Source: Helicovermis profundi (GTDB taxonomy: Bacteria > Bacillota > Clostridia > Peptostreptococcales > Acidaminobacteraceae). Taken from it: a DNA stretch of 64,000 nt. The DNA is taken from positions 140,001 to 204,000 of the forward strand of contig NZ_AP028654.1 in NCBI RefSeq assembly GCF_033097505.1, written 5' to 3'. This document shows, piece after piece, positions 55,276 through 63,156 of the stretch; position 1 is the first letter of the stretch; every line of letters begins with the position of its first letter. Under the pieces are notes generated by a model, which searched no databases, was not told where the DNA came from, and was given only the letters and a program-made list of their open reading frames with translations. The position numbers and the translations under genes are program-made.

Positions 55276-57045
55276 ATGATTGATAAATTAGTTTTGATAG
55301 AGGGAGCTTATTTTTATAATTATGTTAAAAAAATTAGTAAATCAGCAATTAGTAACGCGTTTAAAGAAATATCAAAGAATAAGAAAGGTAATTATATTGA
55401 AAATAAAGTTAAGGAAAAAGTTATGGTTAGTGGTGAAGAGATTATTTTCTCGATTTGCATTTTTAAGTATGAACAGTTACCAACTTTTTTACATAAAGTA
55501 AGGGACAGAGAGTTAAAGTATGCATATACGCTAATTGTAGAATATGATGATTATATTATTATTTCAAAAAAAAATGTTAGTGGGCTTGAGAAATTATTTA
55601 AAAATAAAATTGATGGCTTAGATTATAATGTTATTTCAAAATTATTTGTAGATGAAGAAACTAAGTTTGAAAAAATAACTATGAATAATATGGATATATC
55701 AGATAACGTTATTAGACGAACAAATATAGAAGCATTAAATTTGAAAGATAGTTATTCTACTTTAAGTTCAAGAAAAGCAATAATAAATAATATGCGTATT
55801 AAGGAAGCTAATGAAAGATATACTTTGTCATTAAATACTTCGCGGATTAACAAAATAAGCAAAAAATCGAATTTTAATGGCTTTTGTGAATGGATTATAA
55901 CTATTGTTGCTAAATTGAAATTGTTTGTTAATCAAGAGAATTATTTAGATCATTTTGCAAGACCATTAAATTTTGAAGAGAGTATAAAAAATTTGGAACC
56001 AAGTAATATACTATTGCTCGTTTCAGAATTAAAAACAGATGGTGCAATTGATGAGTTGTATTACAAAAATGGCAATAAAAAAAGATCTATATCACTTGAC
56101 AGACTTGTTGATTTGTTAGAAACTGTAAAATCAATAAAAAAAATTGTTAAAGGCGAAAAAACAGAATACTACATAGAGAATGGGTTAGATAAGACATTAA
56201 GATTAAAAATTAATACGAAATCAATTTCACTTCATTCTAAAAAACTATCTAATATTATTATGCTAATGAGTGATGGCGAGGAAATGAATTTATTGTCTTA
56301 TTTAAATAAAAAACATGAGTATATAATTTGCTTTGAAAATATTGAAATAGTATATAAAAATAGGAAGTTATTTGAAGATAGTCAGCTTCTAGGAAGTTTG
56401 GATTACTTCATGAGTGTTTTTATTGAATACCCAGAATTATCAGATATAACTTCTGAAAAAGGGAAAGTAAAAAAAGATTCTATAAAATTCGATTCAGAAT
56501 GTCTTTTTGGATTTGTTGAAGAAAAATTGACTGTTAATGACGATTATGTTATATGCGATGACCTAGGAAATGAATGGGCTGATCATATAAGTGTGAGTAT
56601 TGGAAAATCAATAAATTATTTTCATAGTAAGCATTCTAATTTAACATCAGGAGCTTCAAGTTTTCATGATGTTGTGTCTCAAGCTCAAAAAAATATTGGA
56701 AATCTATTTACGACTAAACAAGAACTAGTACGTAAGGAAGATAAATGGAAAAAAAAATATAATAAAGATAATGTTAAATCTAATATTGAACGTATGAGAA
56801 AAGGTGACTTAACAAAATTAACCAACGATTTTTTGATGACTAGTAAAACTCCTAATACAAGTAAGTGTATTTATTTAGTTGTAGATTTTATATCGAAGAG
56901 TGCTCTTTTATCAGAGCTATCAACGTTAAAGAGTGGAATAGGAAACCCCAAAAATGAAACAATACAAATTCTTTGGTTATTATCATCTTTAATTTCAAGT
57001 TGTCAAAATTCTAATGTTAATGTATACATTACATGTCAACCATAA
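55276..57045 (+). CDS. Cassette 1: large protein of unknown function, possible defence nuclease
   Basis: The protein has 589 residues with AAAAGGAG before the ATG; no signal or membrane segment. No family was recognised. A block near 425-450 reads VICDDLGNEWADHI followed by NYFHSKHSNL, an Asp/Glu-x-Asp...His-Ser-Lys pattern that resembles the core of PD-(D/E)XK-like nuclease domains seen in large stand-alone defence proteins. A Lys/Arg-rich segment (490-515) and a well-structured C-terminus (IYLVVDFISKSALLSELS) follow. It fills most of the 1939-bp cassette, the longest of the array, and is next to attI, so it should be the most recently acquired and most exposed to integrase-side transcription. 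Confidence 0.7.
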   Translation: MIDKLVLIEGAYFYNYVKKISKSAISNAFKEISKNKKGNYIENKVKEKVMVSGEEIIFSICIFKYEQLPTFLHKVRDRELKYAYTLIVEYDDYIIISKKNVSGLEKLFKNKIDGLDYNVISKLFVDEETKFEKITMNNMDISDNVIRRTNIEALNLKDSYSTLSSRKAIINNMRIKEANERYTLSLNTSRINKISKKSNFNGFCEWIITIVAKLKLFVNQENYLDHFARPLNFEESIKNLEPSNILLLVSELKTDGAIDELYYKNGNKKRSISLDRLVDLLETVKSIKKIVKGEKTEYYIENGLDKTLRLKINTKSISLHSKKLSNIIMLMSDGEEMNLLSYLNKKHEYIICFENIEIVYKNRKLFEDSQLLGSLDYFMSVFIEYPELSDITSEKGKVKKDSIKFDSECLFGFVEEKLTVNDDYVICDDLGNEWADHISVSIGKSINYFHSKHSNLTSGASSFHDVVSQAQKNIGNLFTTKQELVRKEDKWKKKYNKDNVKSNIERMRKGDLTKLTNDFLMTSKTPNTSKCIYLVVDFISKSALLSELSTLKSGIGNPKNETIQILWLLSSLISSCQNSNVNVYITCQP

Positions 57046-57055
57046 AAAGAACTTC

Positions 57056-57179
57056 GGATAACACGCAAGTTCCTTCATATCTCTAGATAATAAAGAGATT
57101 ACGATTTACACAGATATGAACTTAAATTATAAAATGAATCAAAGATAGAGATACGACGGAAATTGCGGGAACGTTATCG
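57056..57179 (+). repeat. attC site of cassette 1
   Basis: R'' GGATAAC (57056-57062) and R' GTTATCG (57173-57179) bound an imperfect inverted repeat with inner arms CAAGTTCCTTCATATCTCT and AGAGATACGACGGAAATTG. R'' is the exact reverse complement of the first bases of its own cassette (GTTATCC at 55234). Confidence 0.88.
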
Positions 57180-57255
57180 GAAAGAACTACATTAGATTAT
57201 GCATCAAAAAATATAGTTGCTTTATATTGATATAGAAGTAAAGAATAATTCAGAT

Positions 57256-57648
57256 GCGACGCGCTATTTTGCATTTAAGAAAGTGGATTAAATGTTCGCG
57301 AAAGATATTCTAATTTGAGTTGAAGGTTTTAAATGCGACGCGCCACTTTGTAATTAAGAAAGTAGAGTAATTGTTCGCGAAAGATGTTTTGGTGTGAGTT
57401 GAAGGTTTTAAATACGACGCGCCATTTTGCATTTAAGAAAGTGGAGCAAATGCTCACGAAAGATATTTTGGTTTGGGCTGAAGGTTTTAAATGCGACGCG
57501 CCACTTAGTATTTAGAAGGTAGAGCAAATGTTCGCGAAAGATGTTTTGATTTGAGTTGGAGGTTTTAAATGCGACGCGTCAACTTTGTATCAAGTAAGTG
57601 AAGTAATTGCTCGCGAAAAATATCTTATTAGAGCGAATGTTTTAAATG
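57256..57648 (+). repeat. Cassette 2 content: five tandem 79-bp repeats, no ORF
   Basis: Units start with GCGACGCG (one variant ACGACGCG) at 57256, 57335, 57414, 57493 and 57571. Length is 79, 79, 79, 78 and 78 bp, not divisible by three. Each has a stem-loop of the type CCACTTT...AAAGTGG, kept or partly kept by paired changes, and a TTCGCGAA palindrome in most units, and ends GGTTTTAAAT. No reading frame of 60 codons exists in the 635-bp cassette. It probably specifies a structured RNA or a protein-binding array. Confidence 0.85.
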
Positions 57649-57689
57649 ATTGAAAAAATTAATGTGTTGTCAAAACATGCAGTACCTAC

Positions 57690-57814
57690 CGATAACACGC
57701 CAGTTCCCTTCATATCCCTTGTGATTAAAGAGATGTTGAGTTACTAGGATAGGAACTTTAAAAGATAAAACGAAGCAAAGATTGGATACGACGGTAACTG
57801 CGGGAACGTTAGCA
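57690..57814 (+). repeat. attC site of cassette 2
   Basis: R'' CGATAAC (57690-57696), R' GTTAGCA (57808-57814), and inner arms CCAGTTCCCTTCATATCC and GGATACGACGGTAACTG. Eight bases, CCGATAAC, are the reverse complement of its cassette start GTTATCGG. Confidence 0.9.
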
Positions 57815-57855
57815 TACATTAAATCTCAAATTTTTATTTGATGAAAGGAATATAT

Positions 57856-58641
57856 ATGAATACAATAATAACAAAAAAAGCAATTGATGAATCAGTAAAA
57901 TTACTTCCACAAGTATATGAAGATATTGCACAACCAGCTTTTAAAGAAGTTGGAACAGTTGTAGGAAAATCAGTTAAGAGCTTGTTAGCTCCAGTACGTG
58001 GGTTACTTTGGGGTTGGGAAAAAATAGAAGAATTTATAGTAAATGATGTTGAAAAGAAATTGGAAAAAATATCATTAGAGAATAGAAAAAGTCCTGATCC
58101 TGAGATTGCTGTGCCTGCAATGCAAGCACTTACTTATACTGCTGACAACAAATATCTTAGAGAGATGTTTGTAAATTTACTTGCAAATTCAATGGATTTA
58201 TCAAAAAATAAATTGGTACATCCATCATTCACAGAAATTATAAAGCAAATGAGTAGTTTGGATGCAAAAGTTTTAGAAAGAATTTCAAAAAATAAAGGAA
58301 ATATTAGAGCAACAAATCCTGAAATTAGAATAGTAGGTTCAAATCAAGTATTTATTGATGCTACACCAAATTGGTTCTTAGGATGGACTTTTGAAGGATT
58401 TGATATTTTCGATATTTCAGCTAGTTTGGTTAGGCTAAGTAAATATGGATTAATTGAACTTATGTTTGATAGGACAGCAGGTAAAGATGGATATGAACAA
58501 TTTACAGCAAATCATCTGATTTTAGATATATTAGATAAATATCAAACAGAGAACTTGGATAGAGAATTAGAAATATATGAAACTAAGAGTGTATTTTATA
58601 TTAATGATTATGGAAAACAGTTTGTTAAAGTGTGTTTATAG
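57856..58641 (+). CDS. Cassette 3: Abi-alpha (DUF4393) family protein
   Basis: The protein has 261 residues from ATG 57856 with AAAGGA 6 nt upstream; the in-frame ATG at 57841 overlaps that site. Residues 20-50 contain an amphipathic region (VGKSVKSLLAPVRGLLWGW). The DUF4393 signature follows near 80-115: EIAVPAMQALTYTADNKYLR and MFVNLLANSMD. The family is described as abortive-infection alpha, implicated in phage resistance. The gene almost fills its 970-bp cassette. A defence role is inferred from the family name only. Confidence 0.82.
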   Translation: MNTIITKKAIDESVKLLPQVYEDIAQPAFKEVGTVVGKSVKSLLAPVRGLLWGWEKIEEFIVNDVEKKLEKISLENRKSPDPEIAVPAMQALTYTADNKYLREMFVNLLANSMDLSKNKLVHPSFTEIIKQMSSLDAKVLERISKNKGNIRATNPEIRIVGSNQVFIDATPNWFLGWTFEGFDIFDISASLVRLSKYGLIELMFDRTAGKDGYEQFTANHLILDILDKYQTENLDRELEIYETKSVFYINDYGKQFVKVCL

Positions 58642-58658
58642 TAATGAGAATTAACATC

Positions 58659-58784
58659 TGCTAACACGCCAATTTCCTTCATATCCTTGTGATTAAAGGA
58701 ATTGACATTTGCTTGGAAATGAATTTTTAAATAATATATTGAAGCAAAGATGAGGATACGACGGAAACTGCGGGAACGTTAGCA
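58659..58784 (+). repeat. attC site of cassette 3
   Basis: R'' TGCTAAC (58659-58665), R' GTTAGCA (58778-58784), and inner arms CCAATTTCCTTCATATCC and GGATACGACGGAAACTG. R'' is the exact complement of the cassette start GTTAGCA. Confidence 0.9.
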
Positions 58785-58936
58785 GACACTAAAAACTAAG
58801 TCATTTAAAATCTTATTTATTAAATTGAGTTAATTTTTAATAAATAATAAATGATTTTTCGTTATAGTAGTAGAATTATTTATAATCCTAAAATTGCTAA
58901 TTGGTCCTAGGGTTAAAATTAAAAGGAGTATTTTTT

Positions 58937-59167
58937 ATGCCTAAGTTTTTAAGCAGAGAAGAAATTGATAAAATACTTGGAATAGATCCTAATGAAAGAA
59001 AGTTATCACAGGATGAAATAAAACTGTTGATAGAAGAATTAAAAAAAGTAGAAAAAGAATATGGAGTACCTCATGGTGGTCTAAGTGAAGAAATAATTAA
59101 AACCATAATGAAAAAAATGGGCTTTGAGGATGTAAAATTTTATGATTATAATGGAAATCCAATATAA
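58937..59167 (+). CDS. Cassette 4: 76-residue acidic helical protein, unknown
   Basis: Starts at ATG 58937 with AAAAGGAG upstream. The chain is soluble and charged: SREEIDKILGIDPNERKLSQ, then two helices and a C-terminal FYDYNGNPI. No family was recognised. It occupies under a third of its 778-bp cassette. A small regulator, antitoxin or anti-phage factor is possible, but nothing in the sequence decides. Confidence 0.6.
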   Translation: MPKFLSREEIDKILGIDPNERKLSQDEIKLLIEELKKVEKEYGVPHGGLSEEIIKTIMKKMGFEDVKFYDYNGNPI

Positions 59168-59439
59168 AAAAGAACAAAATTTGTATCTAGATACTTACAT
59201 TAAAAAAATACTATTTTAATTATATTAAAAAATGATTTTGATAAGAAAATTAATTTAAGTATTTGATATTTCATATAAACAAAAAAAGTAACAAATGGTA
59301 GCAAAAGTATACACCTTCCCTTTGAAATGTCGAAAAATTAAATTTATTTAATAGATATTTAAAATCAAAATCATTAAGAAGTTGTAATTGGAGTGCATTT
59401 ATAAAAAAGCATTTAGTTGTTATCAACGTTTTAAGCATC
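59168..59439. other. Non-coding part of cassette 4
   Basis: This is 272 bp of AT-rich DNA without a frame of useful length, hairpin or recognisable attC remnant. It may be leftover from a second cassette fused to the first, since the attC at its end does not match this cassette's start. Confidence 0.5.
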
Positions 59440-59562
59440 TTCTAACACGCCAGTTCCCTTCATATCCTCGTGTTTAATGTGATTGTGATTTGCATAGATA
59501 TAAGATAAAGAATAAATCGAAACAAATATAGGGATACGACGGAAACTGCGGGAACGTTAGCT
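59440..59562 (+). repeat. attC site of cassette 4
   Basis: R'' TTCTAAC (59440-59446), R' GTTAGCT (59556-59562), and inner arms CCAGTTCCCTTCATATCC and GGATACGACGGAAACTG. R'' complement (GTTAGAA) matches the cassette start GTTAGCA only in five of the first six bases, unlike the other cassettes. Confidence 0.88.
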
Positions 59563-59643
59563 GACATAAATTCTTTTAGTGCTTGTTCTAGTTTATTTGT
59601 ATTAGAAATATAAAATTTTATAATAATTAGTGAGGTATTTGTT

Positions 59644-60183
59644 ATGAACACGATTAGTATCAAGGAAAATAAAGATAAATTAATAGGTTTAGTATTTTCG
59701 GGAATTATAGGGACCTGTTTTAGTGTATTCAGTCTAATTATGGGAGTAGTTGGGAAAAACATATTACTTATTATAATTGGGATTATTGCAACATTATTTT
59801 TGGGAATTTGTGCGACCTATATTATTAGACGAAGTATTAAAACGATTTCGTCAGAACCTGCTGTGGAACTAATTAGGATAAGTGATGAAGGTATTTTTGA
59901 TTTATCAAGTATGATAAGTACGGGACTAATAAGTTGGAGTGAAGTCAAATCGATAAGAATAGTAAGATGTTTTACTCAAAAATTTATTGGAATAGAAGTA
60001 AATAATGTTGAAAAATATTTAATGAGAATTTCATCAACAAAGCGAATGGTAGCGAAGTTGAATATGATGATGAAATTTCCACCAATTAATATATCAGTAA
60101 ATACTTTTGATGTAAATATTGAAGAGCTTGCTAATACAATGAAAGACAGGCTGTTGAAGTATAATGACAAAAGTATATTATAG
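59644..60183 (+). CDS. Cassette 5: STM3941-like two-helix membrane protein
   Basis: The protein has 179 residues with GAGGT before the ATG. Two adjacent membrane helices (about 13-35 and 39-62) are followed by a cytoplasmic PH-like domain: ELIRISDEGIFDLSSMISTG, then LISWSEVKSIRIVRC, a pattern of the STM3941 family of uncharacterised membrane proteins. It ends in a basic helix. The function is unknown; such proteins are common in cassettes and accessory regions. Confidence 0.68.
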   Translation: MNTISIKENKDKLIGLVFSGIIGTCFSVFSLIMGVVGKNILLIIIGIIATLFLGICATYIIRRSIKTISSEPAVELIRISDEGIFDLSSMISTGLISWSEVKSIRIVRCFTQKFIGIEVNNVEKYLMRISSTKRMVAKLNMMMKFPPINISVNTFDVNIEELANTMKDRLLKYNDKSIL

Positions 60184-60208
60184 CTTAAATGGTTCAAGAA
60201 TTAACGCC

Positions 60209-60333
60209 AGCTAACACGTCAATTCCCTTCATATCCCATTGTTTAAAGGGCTTGAGATTTGCTTGTATATGAATTTGAAGGAAAAATCGATATAAAAGTT
60301 AGGGATACGACGGTAACTGCGGGAACGTTAGCT
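60209..60333 (+). repeat. attC site of cassette 5
   Basis: R'' AGCTAAC (60209-60215), R' GTTAGCT (60327-60333). Eight bases, CAGCTAAC, are the reverse complement of the cassette start GTTAGCTG. Confidence 0.9.
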
Positions 60334-60372
60334 AAAAGATTAATCCTGATTATGTAATAAAAAGAGGTCTTT

Positions 60373-61158
60373 ATGAAAATAGCAACATATAATATTTGGA
60401 ATAGTGAAAAAAATTATAGTGACAGAATGAAGCTACTAGTTGATTTGATAAAGAAAGAAAATATTGACCTGATTGCATTACAAGAAGTTAAAGATGAAGA
60501 GATAATAAAAAAGATAAAATATGAATGTAATTTTGAATACTCATATTGGAAAAAGTATTTTGATTGTGATGAAGGTTTAGCGATATTAAGTAAGTTTCCA
60601 ATGAGTAACTTATGGACTAATTGGGATGATAGTGAAGATGTACATAATAGTGGGTTAATGTATGCCACTATTATTATTAAGCAATACAAAATAGGAATAA
60701 TGAATGTTCATTTAGATTGGAAGAAAGTAAGGAATAGAGAAATTGAGATTGCTAAAGCTGTTAAGCATTTTGATTCGCAAGAAACGGATTATGCTATTTT
60801 ACTTGGTGACTTTAATAGTAGTGACAATTCTTCAATATACAATTTTTTGAAAGGTGAATATTCATTAGACGAATTAAGTACTGATTGGACTGATTTAGCT
60901 AAAGCTTATTCATATAGGAAAGGTAAAGAAGTAGATTATACTTTGGATTTTTGTAACAACCCAAGATGGGAAGATGAATATACTTTTTCAATACCTGAAA
61001 GAGTTGACTGGATATTAATGAAGGAACCATATCCAAAGATATCTCCAAAATTAGAGGAGTATCAATTGTTAGGTAAAGAAAGAATAAATAAAATGACACC
61101 AAGTGATCATTATGGAGTATTGGTTGAATTGAAGTTTGATGTAGAGCGACCGGATTAA
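60373..61158 (+). CDS. Cassette 6: endonuclease/exonuclease/phosphatase (EEP) family protein
   Basis: The protein has 261 residues with AAAGAGGT before the ATG. The EEP catalytic series is complete: MKIATYNIWN, Glu in IALQEVKDEE, MNVHLDW, GDFNSSDNS and the final Asp-His in PSDHYGVLVEL. It is soluble with no signal peptide. EEP enzymes are metal-dependent phosphodiesterases acting on DNA, RNA or phospholipid headgroups; the substrate is not evident. A nuclease role in defence or RNA turnover is plausible in this setting. Confidence 0.9.
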   Translation: MKIATYNIWNSEKNYSDRMKLLVDLIKKENIDLIALQEVKDEEIIKKIKYECNFEYSYWKKYFDCDEGLAILSKFPMSNLWTNWDDSEDVHNSGLMYATIIIKQYKIGIMNVHLDWKKVRNREIEIAKAVKHFDSQETDYAILLGDFNSSDNSSIYNFLKGEYSLDELSTDWTDLAKAYSYRKGKEVDYTLDFCNNPRWEDEYTFSIPERVDWILMKEPYPKISPKLEEYQLLGKERINKMTPSDHYGVLVELKFDVERPD

Positions 61159-61164
61159 TCCATC

Positions 61165-61289
61165 AGCTAACACGCCAATTCCCTTCATATCCCTCGAATT
61201 TAAAGTGATTGAGATTTACATATATATGAACTTGAAAAATAAAAAGAAACAAAAATAGGGATACGACGGAAATTGCGGGAACGTTATAT
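61165..61289 (+). repeat. attC site of cassette 6
   Basis: R'' AGCTAAC (61165-61171), R' GTTATAT (61283-61289), and inner arms CCAATTCCCTTCATATCC and GGGATACGACGGAAATTG. R'' complements the cassette start GTTAGCT. Confidence 0.9.
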
Positions 61290-61318
61290 GAAAAAATCAT
61301 TGAAATATTGGAGGTAAT

Positions 61319-62269
61319 ATGAAGAATACAAGTTTATTGGAGACGTGGATAAAAGATTTTACAAAGGGCCAAAAATATCCTACTTATACAAACCATTGTG
61401 AAAAATTTTTATATTATATTAAAACTCTTGGAAAAGAAAATAGACCAAATGAAATAGATAAAAATGATATCATAGGATCGGTAGTATTTTATAATAACTT
61501 GGGCAAAATAAACACGACAAATACAATGGCAATACATTTGGAAGCAATAAAAGCTTTTTATGACAAAATACATAGAGAGGGAAAAACAGATAATATATTT
61601 AATGATATTGCAGGATATGAATTGTTTAAAGATGAAATATCAGAAAAATTAAATTTGAATAATTCAACGGAACGTGAATATTTGCCAGAACATATTATTA
61701 TAAAACTATTAGAATATTTTGAAAAAAATTATAATAGTAATGATATTGATTTACATATGATAAAACTATATACAAAAATTACACTTCTAGCACCAGCTAA
61801 AAGAAAAGTTATAGCGGAATTAAAATTTGCTGATTTTGATAATGATTTCCGAAGTGTAACGATAAACGAAGTTAAAATATTAATTTCAAATTCATTAAGA
61901 AGAGATATTTTATCTGCACTTAAATTATCAGAAAAAAAATATTTGGATAGTACAAGATTTTTCGAACACATATATGACAGGAAGTATAATCATAATGTAT
62001 TTAACAAACCATTGTATAAAGTTTTAAAAGAAATTGAATATGATATTTCAGAAAAAAAAAGTAAAACATTTTCAGTCGAAAAATTGATGAATACAGCAAT
62101 TGTTACTATGATAATAAATAATACTAATCCTATACTAATAGCTAAAATTAACGATTCAACATTGGGAACCATAGAAGAAAAAATAAAAAAATATGGGATT
62201 GAAGTTGGTAATTACAGTCATTTAATAAATGAATCAACTGCACAAGCATATTATTATAAATACATTTAA
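61319..62269 (+). CDS. Cassette 7: tyrosine-recombinase-like protein lacking catalytic residues
   Basis: The protein has 316 residues with TTGGAGGT before the ATG. Residues 15-110 resemble a SAM-like core-binding domain (YTNHCEKFLYYIK, then AIHLEAIKAFYDKIHREGKT). From 130 the fold continues like a recombinase catalytic domain (KRKVIAELKFADFD is in the place of GxRxSEL..W.DID), but the Arg position is Lys. The HxxR box reads as KTFSVEKLMNT, and the GHS and final Tyr motifs are replaced near KINDSTLGTIEEKI. It may bind recombination sites without cutting, acting as an accessory or inhibitory factor; that is inference. Confidence 0.6.
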   Translation: MKNTSLLETWIKDFTKGQKYPTYTNHCEKFLYYIKTLGKENRPNEIDKNDIIGSVVFYNNLGKINTTNTMAIHLEAIKAFYDKIHREGKTDNIFNDIAGYELFKDEISEKLNLNNSTEREYLPEHIIIKLLEYFEKNYNSNDIDLHMIKLYTKITLLAPAKRKVIAELKFADFDNDFRSVTINEVKILISNSLRRDILSALKLSEKKYLDSTRFFEHIYDRKYNHNVFNKPLYKVLKEIEYDISEKKSKTFSVEKLMNTAIVTMIINNTNPILIAKINDSTLGTIEEKIKKYGIEVGNYSHLINESTAQAYYYKYI

Positions 62270-62291
62270 TTGCTACAACCATGATTTCATC

Positions 62292-62416
62292 ATATAACAC
62301 ACCAGTTCCCTTCATATCCTTTGCGACTAAAGAGATATCGAGTTACTTGGATAAGAATTTTAAAGAATAAAATGAAGCAAAGATAGGATACGACGGTAAC
62401 TGTGGGAACGTTAAGC
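62292..62416 (+). repeat. attC site of cassette 7
   Basis: R'' ATATAAC (62292-62298), R' GTTAAGC (62410-62416). Nine bases, TCATATAAC, are the reverse complement of the cassette start GTTATATGA, the longest match in the array. Confidence 0.9.
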
Positions 62417-62457
62417 GCAAGCATGTCACTGTATTATGAATAAAAGAAGGTGAGTTT

Positions 62458-63012
62458 ATGTTTAAAGTATTAAATTACAAAGATTTTAATCAAGAATTAG
62501 TTGAACAACTAATGGAATTTACTTATAAAGAATCTACATATGAAATATTTGAAGATTCCTATTTAAGTAAAATTGATAAAGAAAATGAATATGAGAAAAA
62601 GAAAGCGCATGAAAAATTTAAATCTGATTATTATAATTTCATTGAATCGTTTATGTCATCTCCAAATGACTCACAGTTTATTGCAGTTATAGATAAAGAT
62701 AATAAATATGTAAGTGGAGTAAGAGCAATAAAGATGAGTGAATTAATATGGTTTGAAGAAGCTTTAGAAACAGCAGTTGATTATAGAAATTGTGGTTACA
62801 GTACAACTTTAATTAAAGGATTGATTAGACATCTTGAAGGTGAAAAATGTGAGATTATAATTGCTCATGTAAGCAAATTTAATATTGAGTCTATAAATTT
62901 ACATAAAAAACTTGGATTTGAGTTGACATCAAAAAAAGTGATTGATGAAAATAACAAATATTGTCCAAATCAGCTTCAATTCGAGTATAAAATAAAAAGG
63001 AAATTAAGTTGA
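62458..63012 (+). CDS. Cassette 8: GNAT family N-acetyltransferase
   Basis: The protein has 184 residues with GAAGGTGAG before the ATG. The GNAT core is visible: the beta strand FIAVIDKDNKYVSGVRAIKM, the acetyl-CoA loop around YRNCGYSTTLIKGLI (a variant of RxxGxG/A) and the late motif INLHKKLGFELTSK. The substrate cannot be told. GNAT genes are among the most common integron cassette genes. Confidence 0.87.
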   Translation: MFKVLNYKDFNQELVEQLMEFTYKESTYEIFEDSYLSKIDKENEYEKKKAHEKFKSDYYNFIESFMSSPNDSQFIAVIDKDNKYVSGVRAIKMSELIWFEEALETAVDYRNCGYSTTLIKGLIRHLEGEKCEIIIAHVSKFNIESINLHKKLGFELTSKKVIDENNKYCPNQLQFEYKIKRKLS

Positions 63013-63029
63013 AGTCGTGAAATGCCAGC

Positions 63030-63152
63030 GCATAACACGTCAGTATCCTTCATATCCTTGAGGTTGAGAAGATTGTGATTTGCTTAGATATGAATTTAAA
63101 AGATAAAATGAAGTAAATGTAGGATACGACGGAAACTGCGGGAACGTTAGGT
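63030..63152 (+). repeat. attC site of cassette 8
   Basis: R'' GCATAAC (63030-63036), R' GTTAGGT (63146-63152), and inner arms TCAGTATCCTTCATATCC and GGATACGACGGAAACTG. GCGCATAAC complements the cassette start GTTAAGCGC with one mismatch. R' opens cassette 9. Confidence 0.88.
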
Positions 63153-63156
63153 AACA

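Larger units (their letters stand above)
54145..63156 (+). mobile_element. Integron-like platform: integrase, attI-like site and eight complete gene cassettes
   Basis: An integrase gene is followed by an attI-like site and by units that all end in a conserved attC-type inverted repeat of 123-126 bp. Cassette limits (cut between G and TTA): 55235-57173, 57174-57808, 57809-58778, 58779-59556, 59557-60327, 60328-61283, 61284-62410, 62411-63146. A ninth begins at 63147. All cassette genes lie on the plus strand with their own ribosome sites, and their functions are unrelated to each other. The uniform attC family resembles a resident (chromosomal-type) array rather than a collection of mobile cassettes with diverse attC sites. 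Confidence 0.88.

Noticed and set aside
59460-59762. Minus-strand frames over attC sites (also near 63050-63238)
   Set aside because: They arise because conserved attC arms are open in one frame; no ribosome site and no family resemblance.
57056-63152. CRISPR-like or terminator interpretation of the spaced 125-bp repeats
   Set aside because: Repeats are 123-126 bp, spaced 0.6-2 kb by coding cassettes, lack T-tracts, and their boundary bases co-vary with the cassette start, which fits attC sites.
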